Assembly (NCBI GenBank): GCA_029973975.1
Contig: JARKQF010000245.1
Coordinates: forward strand, 51,410-115,409
Source: Paludibacter sp.
GTDB lineage: Bacteria; Bacteroidota; Bacteroidia; Bacteroidales; Paludibacteraceae
Direction of reading: 5' to 3'
Length of the DNA stretch: 64,000 nt
The translations under genes and the position numbers were made by a program. Under the pieces are notes generated by a model. The model made no database searches and was not told the origin of the DNA. It saw only the letters and a program-made list of their open reading frames with translations. This document shows, one piece after another, positions 1-9,189 of the stretch (position 1 is the stretch's first letter; every line of letters begins with the position of its first letter).

Positions 1-83
1 ACTGAGCTGGCGATATTGGGCGCTTCAATCTCGAGCTGATGAATATTGGGTGCGATCATCTGACTGTGGATTATTCGATACAT
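1..83 (-). CDS. NfnA-like FAD/NAD-binding oxidoreductase subunit (5' end only)
   Basis: Reading the minus strand from an ATG at 83 gives 27 residues, beginning MYRIIHSQMIAPNIHQLEIE, before the window ends. This resembles the N-terminus of the sulfide/dihydroorotate dehydrogenase-like FAD/NAD-binding subunit (NfnA, the partner of GltA-like NfnB). The start lies 6 bases after the stop of the NuoG-like gene, and an AAGGA ribosome site sits inside the end of that gene, so the two are probably co-transcribed and coupled. In known systems NfnA binds NAD(H) and FAD and passes electrons to or from ferredoxin/NADP partners. The call depends on a short N-terminal match only. The next gene beyond the window would tell whether NfnB follows. 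Confidence 0.6.
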   Translation of the reverse strand, partial: MYRIIHSQMIAPNIHQLEIEAPNIASS

Positions 84-89
84 TGGTAG

Positions 90-2309
90 CTATTCCTTGA
101 TTTCTTGCACAGGATAGAGGTCATTCCACCCGCCAACCATTTTTGCCAACGGAAAGCCATGATAAGCATGTTCTGAGTATGCAGCAACTTGCTGGATTTC
201 GCGTGTTGTAATCGGCACGTTTACCTGCCCAATGACAATATCGGTCACAGCCCCCAGTTCTTCCCAAATGTTTTTCATTTCAACAGTGATTTGTGCGACA
301 CAGTCATATTCAAAACCAGCCGCTCCCATGCGTTTGGCCAGGTTTGAAAGTATCAACCAATTTGGCTTAGCTTCTTCAAAAGCTGGCACAGCCGGGTTTA
401 TCTTAAGCAATTGTCTCTCTTGATTCAAGATCGACCCATCTGTTTCAGTGAATGGTGTTGTCGGCAAGGCAAGAACAATGTTGTCATTGGTCGTTGGGGA
501 AAATGCATTTTGATAGATTATTGCATTTGCCTGAACAGGTACTGTGGTCGGGGTGGTCCCGACTAAATAAAGAACATCAACAGTAGAGATAGCTCCACTA
601 TCTTTTGGAAGCGAAATCCCCCATTGCTTTTCAAAATATATTCTGGCATCAACATTTTCAAATGAGATTCCACCTGGCAACAAGGAAGGTTCCACACCTG
701 TCATCCACGCACCGGTTAGATTTGCATACGGCGGCAGAGGTAAGATTTTCGCGCCAACCTTTTCAGCCAGCCTATCCATCAATGCGGCAACCAGTTCCGC
801 ATCATCACCGTTAAAATATTCTTGACCAATCAATATAAATGGGGAAACAGCCGTTTGTAAGATCTGAGCAGCTTGTTCTATCCAACCGCTACCTTTACGC
901 GGATTTTCGATAGCAAAAATTAGTGACTGCAAGGTGTTTAGAATCTCATCAGAATTGACGATTTCACTGATGTTAGCAATCTTTGTAAGTGTATGTTTTC
1001 CAGGGTAAACGGTGATTAATTTCGCACCGCGGCGTTTGGCTTTGCGCACCGCAACACCGACCACTGATCGCGCATAGCGAAGGTCCAATCCCAGACAAAG
1101 AATGGAATCTGTTTTTTCCAGATCGCTCAACCTGCCAGCCCGTTTCCAGAAAGATGCATAAGAATTGTATGCTTTACCCAGTTCCCAATTGGCGCTGCTG
1201 GCTATGTGATTGGATTTCATTACTGTCCTGACGAATTTTTGAGCCACATACAAATCTTCCAAAGTGCAGTCAGGCGAAACAACCATCTGAAATTTTTCTG
1301 GGGCACAGGATGATAAAGTTTGGACTGCTTTTTCCAATGCGCTCTCCCAGGTCAACTCATCCTTATAACCATTCACCAATTGATAGGTTTTTTTCATTCT
1401 TGAATAGTGATTGACAAGCTCAGGGATGGCAAACCTGCCCTTGACGCATAGCAGCCCCTGGTTCAGTCCACCAGTGGCAGGACTTGCTCCAATGACTTCA
1501 CCGTTGTGTGTGAGCAAAGTCAACTGGCATCCGATGCCGCATAAAGCGCACGTAGTTTGAACCTCTCCGTCTGGTGCGCCAAACCATTTTTTTGCTTTTT
1601 CTGATAAAGCGCCGCTTGGACACACATCCACGCAAGCTCCACAAAATTCGCAACCGGCTTCAAGATGGCTGCGAGCAAATGCCGTTCCAATAACCGTTTC
1701 GTGTCCGCGGTTTTTGAATGCCAGCACACCCGCCAATCTCACATCCTGACAAACTTGCACACATCTCCCGCACAAAATGCAAAGGTTGTAATCACGGTCG
1801 TAAAATGGATCAAATCGCTCCACAGGCAACATGCGATAATGGATGGGGTACTTGGCATTATGCGCATCCAGATAATCCACCACTTTCTGCAATTCGCATT
1901 GCCCATCTTTTGGACAGGTACGGCAGCCTGTGGTGACACCCACTTTTCTCATCGTGCTGTTTGATTCAACACAGCCTTGCAATCCGCAAATCAAACAACT
2001 GGATGGGTGTTCGCCCATGATGAGTTGAACAATATCGCTGCGTATTTGCTGAATTTTTTCTGTCGCAGTATATACTTCCATTCCATCTTCTACCGGTGTG
2101 GTGCAGGCAGATGGATAATTGTTTCTTCCTTTCACTTCAACAATGCAAATTCTGCATGCGCCAAATGGTGTCAAATCCTTATGCGCGCAAAGTGTAGGAA
2201 TATATATGCCATTCTGTGTTGCGGCAGTAAGAATGGTGGTTCCTTTTTGCGTATCAATTGGAATGCCGTCGATAACCAGGTGAAAGTTCGAGTTGGTCTG
2301 TGGGCTCAT
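90..2309 (-). CDS. NuoG/FdhA-like iron-sulfur, molybdopterin-domain oxidoreductase subunit
   Basis: A 739-residue protein with the iron-sulfur layout of NuoG and NAD-dependent formate dehydrogenase alpha subunits. Visible ligands are a [2Fe-2S] set (C41, C52, C55, C69), a His-Cys cluster region starting at H101 with an insert bringing extra cysteines (C105, C108, C113, C129, C132, C138), two ferredoxin clusters (C177/180/183/187 and C220/223/226/230), and the [4Fe-4S] of the molybdopterin domain (C254, C257, C261, C288). The molybdopterin-like domain after residue 290 is short for a formate dehydrogenase, and I see no Cys or Sec in the usual metal-ligand context, so it may be catalytically inactive as in NuoG. 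It overlaps the upstream NuoF-like gene by 4 bases. The likely role is electron transfer between NADH, ferredoxin and the NfnA-like partner; the true substrate is unknown. Confidence 0.8.
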   Translation of the reverse strand: MSPQTNSNFHLVIDGIPIDTQKGTTILTAATQNGIYIPTLCAHKDLTPFGACRICIVEVKGRNNYPSACTTPVEDGMEVYTATEKIQQIRSDIVQLIMGEHPSSCLICGLQGCVESNSTMRKVGVTTGCRTCPKDGQCELQKVVDYLDAHNAKYPIHYRMLPVERFDPFYDRDYNLCILCGRCVQVCQDVRLAGVLAFKNRGHETVIGTAFARSHLEAGCEFCGACVDVCPSGALSEKAKKWFGAPDGEVQTTCALCGIGCQLTLLTHNGEVIGASPATGGLNQGLLCVKGRFAIPELVNHYSRMKKTYQLVNGYKDELTWESALEKAVQTLSSCAPEKFQMVVSPDCTLEDLYVAQKFVRTVMKSNHIASSANWELGKAYNSYASFWKRAGRLSDLEKTDSILCLGLDLRYARSVVGVAVRKAKRRGAKLITVYPGKHTLTKIANISEIVNSDEILNTLQSLIFAIENPRKGSGWIEQAAQILQTAVSPFILIGQEYFNGDDAELVAALMDRLAEKVGAKILPLPPYANLTGAWMTGVEPSLLPGGISFENVDARIYFEKQWGISLPKDSGAISTVDVLYLVGTTPTTVPVQANAIIYQNAFSPTTNDNIVLALPTTPFTETDGSILNQERQLLKINPAVPAFEEAKPNWLILSNLAKRMGAAGFEYDCVAQITVEMKNIWEELGAVTDIVIGQVNVPITTREIQQVAAYSEHAYHGFPLAKMVGGWNDLYPVQEIKE

Positions 2310-4195
2310 TCAGTCACCGCCTGCATTTTTTCGAGAGATTTCGCATTATAGATGGCATCAAATCGACAGGTTTCAAAACACGCACGGCAGTGAATGCATT
2401 TATCAGGATCAATGATGTGTTTTTCTTTGACCTTACCTGTAATTGCGTCCACCGGGCATACCTTGGAACATTGGTGACACCCCGTACATTTTTCTGCGTC
2501 AATCCGAAACTCAATTAATTCCTTGCAAACATTGGCTTTACACACATGGTTTTGAATATGTTCCAGATATTCCTTTTCGAAATAGCGTATGGTTGTGATT
2601 ACCGGATTGGGCACAGTTTGCCCCAATCCACACAGAGATCCTTTTTGGATGGTTTCGCCCAGGCGTTTCAAAGCATCAATATCTTCTAACTCGCCCTCGC
2701 CTCGACTGATGCGATCCAAAATCTCCACAAGACGCATGGAACCCAGCCTGCAAGGAGTACATTTTCCGCAGGATTCATTTTTCGTAAAATTCAAAAAATA
2801 CTGAGCAAGATTAATCACGCAGGTGTCTTCATCCATTACGATCAAGCCGCCGGAGCCCATAATAGATCCAGCTGCTTTAAGCGATTCGTAATCCAATGGG
2901 AGATCCAGGGATGAAGCTGGCAGGCATCCGCCTGAAGGACCTCCAGTCTGTACAGCTTTAAATGGTTTTTTAGTTCCACCGCCAATATCGAAAATCACCT
3001 GGCGTAACGTAGTTCCCAGGGGTACTTCGATCAAACCGGTACGCACCACTTTGCCTGCCAGAGAGAAGGTTTTGGTGCCATAATTCCCCTGGCAACCAAA
3101 TTGCCTGTACCACTCACTGCCGTTGCGAAGAATATTCGGTAATGTGCCCAGTGTTTCTGTGTTGTTAATAACTGTAGGTTTGCCAAACAATCCCTGAGAT
3201 GCCGGGAATGGTGGGCGGCTGCGAGGCATACCCCGTTTCCCTTCGATTGAGGCAATCAGCGCGGTTTCTTCACCGCAAACAAACGCCCCCGCCCCTTCTT
3301 TCAATGTGATTTGAAAATGAAAATCTGTATCAAGGATGCGATCGCCCAGGAGCCCATATTCCGTCATTTGTTGAATGGCTTTTCTCAAACGCTCAATTGC
3401 CAGTGGATACTCCGCACGAATGTAGATATAACCGTGCGTTGCGCCTATAGCGTAGGCAGCAATCAGCATTCCCTCCAAAACCGCATGAGGGTCGCCCTCA
3501 ATAAGAGAGCGGTTCATAAATGCTCCCGGGTCGCCTTCATCAGCATTACAAATTAAGTATTTTGTATCGCCTGGATTGTTCCGACAAATTTCCCATTTTT
3601 TTGAAGTGGGAAATCCCGATCCACCTCTTCCCCTTAATCCAGATTCTCTCACCTCATTGAGCACTGCCTCGGGAGGCATTTGCAATGCTTTAATCAATCC
3701 CAAATAGCCGTCACGAGCCAGATAATGATCAATCTCTTCAGGATTGATAAATCCACAATTTCGCAGCACCAACCTGACTTGCGATTTAAGCATGGGGATA
3801 TCAAAAAAAGCAGGTATTCCTTCAGGCTTTCTCTGCCCATCAGCACTCAAGAAACCGATTGCTTTCTTTGAATAGGTTTTTTTCTCAATAATGACTTCTT
3901 GAATAATTTCACGCGCATTTTGGGGAGTTACATTGGCAAAACTAACGCGTGCTTCACCGGGCATTTGAATATCCATTAATGGTTCCAGATAGCAAGGACC
4001 AATGCAACCTACCTCGACAATTCTTGCAACGTGTGAACTGGCATTTAATGTTTCTTCAACCGCCCGAAGAACTTCCATGGCTCCCGCAGCCCTTCCGCAG
4101 GATGCCATGCCAATGTAGATTACCGGGACTTTATTGTGAATTATCAAATCCCAATTCTCGATGGCTTTTTGTCGTAGCTGAGAGAGATCATTCAT
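2306..4195 (-). CDS. nuoF: NuoF/HydB-type NADH-oxidising flavoprotein subunit
   Basis: A 629-residue HydB-style NuoF. Domains in order: thioredoxin-like N-terminus (1-90), FMN/NADH-binding core with GRGGSGFP at 186-193 and the acidic stretch around NADEGDPGAF (214-223), a [4Fe-4S] site (C473, C476, C479, C519), and a C-terminal two-cluster ferredoxin domain (C567/570/573/577 and C597/600/603/607). This is the arrangement in NADH-linked electron-bifurcating hydrogenases and formate dehydrogenases, where the subunit holds FMN and exchanges electrons with NAD. The N-terminal domain shows only three candidate cluster cysteines (C33, C64, C68), so its [2Fe-2S] centre may be lost. The gene overlaps nuoE by 8 bases and the NuoG-like gene by 4, indicating tight translational coupling. 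Confidence 0.9.
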   Translation of the reverse strand: MNDLSQLRQKAIENWDLIIHNKVPVIYIGMASCGRAAGAMEVLRAVEETLNASSHVARIVEVGCIGPCYLEPLMDIQMPGEARVSFANVTPQNAREIIQEVIIEKKTYSKKAIGFLSADGQRKPEGIPAFFDIPMLKSQVRLVLRNCGFINPEEIDHYLARDGYLGLIKALQMPPEAVLNEVRESGLRGRGGSGFPTSKKWEICRNNPGDTKYLICNADEGDPGAFMNRSLIEGDPHAVLEGMLIAAYAIGATHGYIYIRAEYPLAIERLRKAIQQMTEYGLLGDRILDTDFHFQITLKEGAGAFVCGEETALIASIEGKRGMPRSRPPFPASQGLFGKPTVINNTETLGTLPNILRNGSEWYRQFGCQGNYGTKTFSLAGKVVRTGLIEVPLGTTLRQVIFDIGGGTKKPFKAVQTGGPSGGCLPASSLDLPLDYESLKAAGSIMGSGGLIVMDEDTCVINLAQYFLNFTKNESCGKCTPCRLGSMRLVEILDRISRGEGELEDIDALKRLGETIQKGSLCGLGQTVPNPVITTIRYFEKEYLEHIQNHVCKANVCKELIEFRIDAEKCTGCHQCSKVCPVDAITGKVKEKHIIDPDKCIHCRACFETCRFDAIYNAKSLEKMQAVTE

Positions 4196-4640
4196 AGTGT
4201 TTTAAAATATCTTTTAATCGGTTAGCTGTCATTCTACCGTAAATTGTGTCATTGATTTGAACAACAGGCGCCAGAGCACAGCAGCCCAGGCATGCCACTC
4301 GGGTGAGTCTAAACTTACCGTCAGATGTGGTTTGTCCTGGTTGAATGCCCAGTTCCCGTTCAATCGTCTCGCTAATCCATTGACCACCGCCCACATGGCA
4401 TGCCGTTCCCGTACATACTCGAATGATATTGCGGCCTGGGTTTTCAAAGCGAAACTGGCTGTAAAACGAAGCGACGCCAAAAATCTCATTTTCCGTGATG
4501 TTTAGGAATTCAGCAGTTTTCTCAATGCATTCTTCTGAAAGATACCCCAATCCATTTTGCAATTCCTGCAAAATGGGAATCAAATCCCCCGCTTCGCCTT
4601 TGTAATGACTGAATATTTTTGAATAGCTACTTTGTTCCAA
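4188..4640 (-). CDS. nuoE: NuoE/HydC-type [2Fe-2S] subunit
   Basis: A 150-residue thioredoxin-like ferredoxin with the four family ligands C76, C81, C117 and C121 (C-x4-C then C-x3-C). In NuoE/HydC proteins this [2Fe-2S] centre works with the FMN subunit in NADH oxidation. The chosen start is TTG at 4640, supported by GGAG eight bases upstream; no ATG gives a family-like N-terminus. It is the first gene of a minus-strand operon followed by NuoF-like, NuoG-like and NfnA-like genes. The 124-base gap to the upstream RicT gene holds no clear terminator, so read-through from that cluster is possible. Confidence 0.9.
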   Translation of the reverse strand: MEQSSYSKIFSHYKGEAGDLIPILQELQNGLGYLSEECIEKTAEFLNITENEIFGVASFYSQFRFENPGRNIIRVCTGTACHVGGGQWISETIERELGIQPGQTTSDGKFRLTRVACLGCCALAPVVQINDTIYGRMTANRLKDILKHYE

Positions 4641-4764
4641 TGTTCGATCTCCATATCAATGAATTCTTGTCATATTCAGGATACGACAATCAGGTGACTG
4701 CTTGAGATCTTATTCACTACAGAAAGGGAAATTACCGTCCCATCATACCACAATGCGCATCAAT

Positions 4765-5655
4765 TCAACTCTGATTTTCATCCACTAATTTTATCTTGTC
4801 GCTTGGGAACTCTCTTTTTCCCACATCGGGGATATCGACAATAACCATTTCCCTCAACGGCACTACATCCACCACTTTTCCTTCACCAACCGGAGTTACA
4901 ACGCGCTTATTGCGCTTGGGCAATTTTTTTCGCGCCTCAGTATAGGTTTCATGTTCATACATGAGACAGCAACGTAATCGGCCGCACATACCGGTTATTT
5001 CAGATGGGGTGAGCGAGATCCCCTGATCTTTTGCCATCTTAATGGAAATGGAACAAAATTCTGTCAGGAAACCTGTACAACAACGTGTTTCTTTACCGCA
5101 GGCACCCATCCCTTTTAAATTCTTGGCAACGTCGCGGGGACCAATTTGTTTGAACTCAATTTCTGCAGGTGAATACTTACGCTGCAATACTTTTCGCAGT
5201 CCCTTAAGGTCTTGCTTCTCTTCCGTTTCGTTGCTAAAAAGAATGGTTAAATGTTTTCCATCAAAGCTGTATTCAGCGTCTACTATCTTTACTCCACTCA
5301 GATTTTGCTCTTTCACTTTTCCCTGGCAGGTTTCAATTACTTCTGCTTCTTTATCAGCCCAGCTTTGGCGAATGATTAAATCTTGAGGCGTGGAGCGTCG
5401 GATAATTGGTTTCAGATTCTCCTCTTTTGCGTCCACAGAATTCTTTTTAATATACACAACAGTACCAATTTGCATTCCCCGACTGGTATCTACAACAACC
5501 GCGTCACCAGGAATTAACTCATCCTTCATGTTCGAAACGAAATGATATATTTTCCCAACTTGAACAAATCGGACACCAATTAAATCAAGCGAATCTGTGG
5601 TTTTGGGTTGTTCGAGCATATTGTTGGAGGATACAGGCTCATCAACTTCTGACAT
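4765..5655 (-). CDS. ricT: RicT/YaaT-like PSP1 C-terminal domain protein
   Basis: A 296-residue PSP1-domain protein. The diagnostic part is the cysteine-rich centre, C186, C192, C193, C201, C224, C229 and C230, in the contexts GACGKETRCC and MCGRLRCC. In Bacillus subtilis the homologue YaaT/RicT is part of an Fe-S-cluster-containing complex affecting RNase Y processing, competence and sporulation; whether that role holds here is unknown. About 25 unconserved residues precede the domain. The ATG directly follows the stop of mrp with no gap, so the pair is probably translationally coupled, and the Fe-S carrier next door fits the cysteine-rich character. Confidence 0.88.
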   Translation of the reverse strand: MSEVDEPVSSNNMLEQPKTTDSLDLIGVRFVQVGKIYHFVSNMKDELIPGDAVVVDTSRGMQIGTVVYIKKNSVDAKEENLKPIIRRSTPQDLIIRQSWADKEAEVIETCQGKVKEQNLSGVKIVDAEYSFDGKHLTILFSNETEEKQDLKGLRKVLQRKYSPAEIEFKQIGPRDVAKNLKGMGACGKETRCCTGFLTEFCSISIKMAKDQGISLTPSEITGMCGRLRCCLMYEHETYTEARKKLPKRNKRVVTPVGEGKVVDVVPLREMVIVDIPDVGKREFPSDKIKLVDENQS

Positions 5656-6720
5656 TTATTTCTCACCTGTTGCTTTGTTTTGAAAGTTGGTCACACTGAC
5701 TGTCGCAGCCAGCGATTCGGTAATATGCACAAACATTTTTGCAGCCTCCGAATCGGGTTTCGCCAACACGATCGGCATCCCCATATCTCCACCAACCCTG
5801 ACTGCAGGATCCATGGGAATACCTCCAAGAAACGGAACTCGGGCTGCCTTGGCAAGTCTTTCACCGCCTCCCGTTCCAAAAATATCCATTTTCTCCCCGG
5901 TTGGAAGTGACAGATAGCTCATGTTTTCAATAACTCCCAACACCGGAACATTTAGCTTATTAAACATTTCCAAGCCGCGGCTGGCATCTTCCAATGAAAC
6001 GGCTTGTGGCAAGGTGACAATCACTCCCCCACTTAGTGCCAGGTGTTCTGAAAGGCTCAATTGCACGTCGCCGGTTCCTGGTGGTAAATCTACAATTAAA
6101 TAGTCAAGTTCACACCAGTCCACATCACTTAAGAATTGCCGAATGGCAGAATGCAGTAATGGGCCTCGCCAAATAAGGGGTTGCCCAGGTCTAACCATAA
6201 ACCCAATGGACATTACTTTCACCCCAAAAGCTTCGGCTGGTTGAATACGTTCATTTTCAGTTAGGGGCAACTCATCAACACCCATCATCGTGGGAATATT
6301 TGGGCCATAAATATCTGCATCCAACAAGCCTACTTTCGCTCCGCGTTGAGCCAGCGACACGGCAATATTTACAGCCACGGTGCTCTTCCCGACCCCCCCC
6401 TTACCAGAAGCGATTGCGATTGCGTTTTTCACCGGCAGATTAAAAATCTCTCGCGATTTGCCATCACCGGCAACAGAAGCGCCCATATTTACCTCAACCT
6501 GTTTCACACCTGGAACATTTTTGACAGCTTGTTCCACGTCGTTTTTAATCTTGTTGCGTAACGGGCAGGCTGGTGTAGTTAATTGAATGCTTACAGTAAC
6601 GACAGAATCATTTATCTGGACATCCTTAACCATTTTTAAGGTGACCAGATCTTTCTTTAACTCAGGGTCCATCACGTTGCTTAATGCTTCAAAAATCACT
6701 TCTTGATTTAATTCACTCAT
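5656..6720 (-). CDS. mrp: Mrp/ApbC family iron-sulfur cluster carrier ATPase
   Basis: A 354-residue protein with an N-terminal MIP18/DUF59 domain (about 1-75) and a P-loop ATPase of the Mrp/NBP35 type. The deviant Walker A sequence SGKGGVGKST lies at 105-114, followed by the DADIYGPN and DLPPGTGD motifs. The family binds and transfers [4Fe-4S] clusters in the cytoplasm. The CPxC motif that many ApbC proteins carry near the C-terminus, after ENMSY, is not present here (LSLPTG occupies that site), so cluster binding may differ. It is 25 bases downstream of a small CxxC protein and abuts ricT, forming a likely three-gene operon. Confidence 0.9.
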   Translation of the reverse strand: MSELNQEVIFEALSNVMDPELKKDLVTLKMVKDVQINDSVVTVSIQLTTPACPLRNKIKNDVEQAVKNVPGVKQVEVNMGASVAGDGKSREIFNLPVKNAIAIASGKGGVGKSTVAVNIAVSLAQRGAKVGLLDADIYGPNIPTMMGVDELPLTENERIQPAEAFGVKVMSIGFMVRPGQPLIWRGPLLHSAIRQFLSDVDWCELDYLIVDLPPGTGDVQLSLSEHLALSGGVIVTLPQAVSLEDASRGLEMFNKLNVPVLGVIENMSYLSLPTGEKMDIFGTGGGERLAKAARVPFLGGIPMDPAVRVGGDMGMPIVLAKPDSEAAKMFVHITESLAATVSVTNFQNKATGEK

Positions 6721-6745
6721 CTTTTACCACCTATTGTGCAATTAT

Positions 6746-7057
6746 TTAGAGCTTCACTTGTAATTCGCTAAGGCAATCGAAGTACATTTTTCTTAAATCT
6801 TCATCATCATCACGGTATCGCTTGATAGTTCGTTGAGCGCAATCAGTGCAACCGCGCATGGCGCGAAATGAATTTGAATTGCAGGTTATGCATCCGCCCA
6901 ATCGAACCATCATTAGAACAAATGCTAACTTTTCAATGGAATCGCCGCTACTAGATGACACGAACTCGACCAGGTTGCGCCAGTCATTTCCTCGTAAATC
7001 TATCAAGTGGGGAATAACGCGTAGTGGAAAGAGGATTTCCGTATCAGCATTTTCCAT
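6746..7057 (-). CDS. Small protein with two CxxC pairs, unknown function
   Basis: A 103-residue protein I do not recognise as a named family. Its notable feature is C56-x2-C59-x10-C70-x2-C73, spacing suited to binding one zinc ion or an Fe-S cluster; the rest looks mainly helical and acidic at both ends. The ATG at 7057 lies 25 bases upstream of mrp on the same strand, so it probably leads the mrp-ricT operon. The position beside a cluster-carrier ATPase suggests a link to iron-sulfur handling, but this is guilt by association only. There is no signal peptide or membrane segment. Confidence 0.65.
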   Translation of the reverse strand: MENADTEILFPLRVIPHLIDLRGNDWRNLVEFVSSSSGDSIEKLAFVLMMVRLGGCITCNSNSFRAMRGCTDCAQRTIKRYRDDDEDLRKMYFDCLSELQVKL

Positions 7058-7170
7058 GATTTATCTTCCTACCTGGCATTTGCAAAGTATAGCACTTTTT
7101 TTAACTAAACAGGACATTTTTAGTTGTAATTTGGCATAAGTTTTCACAGCCAGAAAAGAATTTACTTATA

Positions 7171-7218
7171 AACAAACAGATCACACTCGATACCTTACAA
7201 TTGTGTGACCTGTTTGTT
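7171..7218 (-). terminator. Probable intrinsic terminator of glmS
   Basis: Arms 7171-7186 and 7203-7218 pair over 16 positions with one mismatch around a 16-base loop, 68 bases past the glmS stop. On the minus strand the stem ends in TTTGTT and is followed by an AU-rich but not uniform run, so efficiency is uncertain. Confidence 0.6.
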
Positions 7219-7285
7219 ATTATTCTTTGAGATATTTTTCCTGACTATAACATTCCTGTGATTTTTACAAAGCAGTTATCCAATT

Positions 7286-9127
7286 TCACTCAACGGTCAC
7301 CGATTTTGCTAAATTGCGTGGTTGATCCACGTCCAGTCCACGCAATGAAGCAATGTGATACGCCAGCAATTGCAGCGGAATAACCGTGATCACCGGACTG
7401 AGCAACCAGGGTGTTTCGGGAACCCAGAAAACAATATCGGCGAGTTCCGCCGAACGTGTGTCACCATCCGTCGCCACAATAGCCACTTTCCCGCCGCGGG
7501 CTTTTGCCTGCTCCACCTGGCTAATCATTTTTTCACGCCACGGGTCTTGAGGTGCAATGGCAATCACCGGCATTTCTTTATCAACCAGGGCTATTGGTCC
7601 GTGTTTCATTTCTCCTGCTGGATAGGCCTCTGCGTGAATGTAAGAGATTTCTTTCAATTTCAATGCGCCTTCGTAAGCAATTGGCATATTAATTCCTCTA
7701 CCCAGATATAACGCATTGGAACTATCTTTCAATTGTTGCGCATGTACCAGGATATCTTCTTCACGTTCCAGACACCGCCCCACCAGATGAGGTATCAAAC
7801 GTAAATCTTGCACACATTGATATCGTTCTTCCCTGCTAAGCACACCACGTAAATCACCCAACAAAACTGCCAGCATATATAAATCGACCAATGGAGCTGT
7901 GAAGGCTTTTGTGGATGCTACACCAATTTCTGGTCCAGTTTGCATCGAGATATATCCATCTGCCACACGCATTGCCTGAGAACCAATAGCATTAACAATT
8001 GACCAGACTATTGCGCCCTTTTTTCGAGCTTCTTCCATTGCAGCCAATGTGTCGGCTGTTTCTCCAGATTGGCTGATGGCAATCACAACAGTTCCCGGCT
8101 CGATGATCGGATCACGATAACGGAATTCAGATGCGATTTCCACTTCCACCGGAATGCGTGCCAATTTTTCTAAATAATGTTTTCCGACCATGCCTGCATG
8201 TGAGGCTGTGCCACAGGCAGTGATGAAAATTTTTCTGATCAGTCGGGCATTGTCTTCTGTTAAATTTAATTGCGGCAGTCGAATTTTCCCCTCTTCAAAA
8301 TCAACCCGGCCTGCCAGCGTATCTGTTAACGAACGAACCTGTTCGTGAATTTCCTTTTGCATAAAATGGCGGTATTCCCCTTTTTCGGCAGAGACGGCAT
8401 CCCAACCAATGGTGTGAATCTGTGGTTCAATCGGTTCACCATCCAGGGTTGTTACAGAAAAACTGTTTTTAGAGACGATTGCCATCTGACAAGATTCAAG
8501 AAATGCCATTTTCCGTGTGTGTTCCAGAATTGCCGGAATATCGGAAGCCACAAACATTTCATTGTCACCCAACCCAACAACCACCCCCCCCGCATTGCCA
8601 ATACGTGCAGCCACTATCTTATCGGGTTCGCGCGATGACATGACCACAATTCCATGTGCACCTTTCAGGTGTTTCAAAGCTTTGCGAACAGCACCCACCA
8701 TGTCCTTGCCGCTGCCCATATAGCGCTCAATCAGGTGCACAATAATTTCTGAATCCGTGTCCGAATTAAAATCCACACCTTCGGCTGATAGCTCTTCACG
8801 CAGTTCGATGAAATTTTCCACAATTCCATTGTGAACCACAACAACTTCTTTTGTGCTGCCCAGGTGGGGATGTGCATTACGCTCACAGGGCTCACCGTGA
8901 GTCGCCCAGCGCGTATGCCCAATTCCAATCTTTCCACTGATGGGCTGGTCATTAACTAGCGTGACAAGGTTGCCAAGTTTTCCCACATTCCTGCGAACCA
9001 CAATACTACCATTTTCAATCACGGCTATACCAGCAGAATCATAACCACGATATTCCAAACGTTTTAAACCGTTTAAAATAAGCGGTGTTGCATTTTTTTC
9101 TCCAATGTAACCTACAATTCCACACAT
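7286..9127 (-). CDS. glmS: Glutamine-fructose-6-phosphate aminotransferase (isomerizing)
   Basis: A 613-residue GlmS that makes glucosamine-6-phosphate from fructose-6-phosphate and glutamine, the entry step to amino-sugar polymers. Cys2 directly after the initiator Met is the glutaminase nucleophile (MCGIVGYIG). The N-terminal Ntn amidotransferase domain (about 1-225) is followed by two SIS sugar-isomerase domains, with SQSGETADT in the first, and the family-typical C-terminus PRNLAKSVTVE. The ATG at 9127 has AAAGGAG just upstream. The gene is monocistronic, with a 420-base upstream region holding a candidate glmS ribozyme, so expression is probably controlled by its own product. Confidence 0.97.
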   Translation of the reverse strand: MCGIVGYIGEKNATPLILNGLKRLEYRGYDSAGIAVIENGSIVVRRNVGKLGNLVTLVNDQPISGKIGIGHTRWATHGEPCERNAHPHLGSTKEVVVVHNGIVENFIELREELSAEGVDFNSDTDSEIIVHLIERYMGSGKDMVGAVRKALKHLKGAHGIVVMSSREPDKIVAARIGNAGGVVVGLGDNEMFVASDIPAILEHTRKMAFLESCQMAIVSKNSFSVTTLDGEPIEPQIHTIGWDAVSAEKGEYRHFMQKEIHEQVRSLTDTLAGRVDFEEGKIRLPQLNLTEDNARLIRKIFITACGTASHAGMVGKHYLEKLARIPVEVEIASEFRYRDPIIEPGTVVIAISQSGETADTLAAMEEARKKGAIVWSIVNAIGSQAMRVADGYISMQTGPEIGVASTKAFTAPLVDLYMLAVLLGDLRGVLSREERYQCVQDLRLIPHLVGRCLEREEDILVHAQQLKDSSNALYLGRGINMPIAYEGALKLKEISYIHAEAYPAGEMKHGPIALVDKEMPVIAIAPQDPWREKMISQVEQAKARGGKVAIVATDGDTRSAELADIVFWVPETPWLLSPVITVIPLQLLAYHIASLRGLDVDQPRNLAKSVTVE

Positions 9128-9189
9128 AGCGTCTCCTTTTAACTAAATAGATGTTCAAGGCGATATTTTCCTTGCAGTTAAGCAGGCAA

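Noticed and set aside
1977..2351. Plus-strand 124-residue open frame opposite the NuoG/NuoF junction
   Set aside because: Antisense shadow; peptide is Cys/His/Phe-rich without family resemblance.
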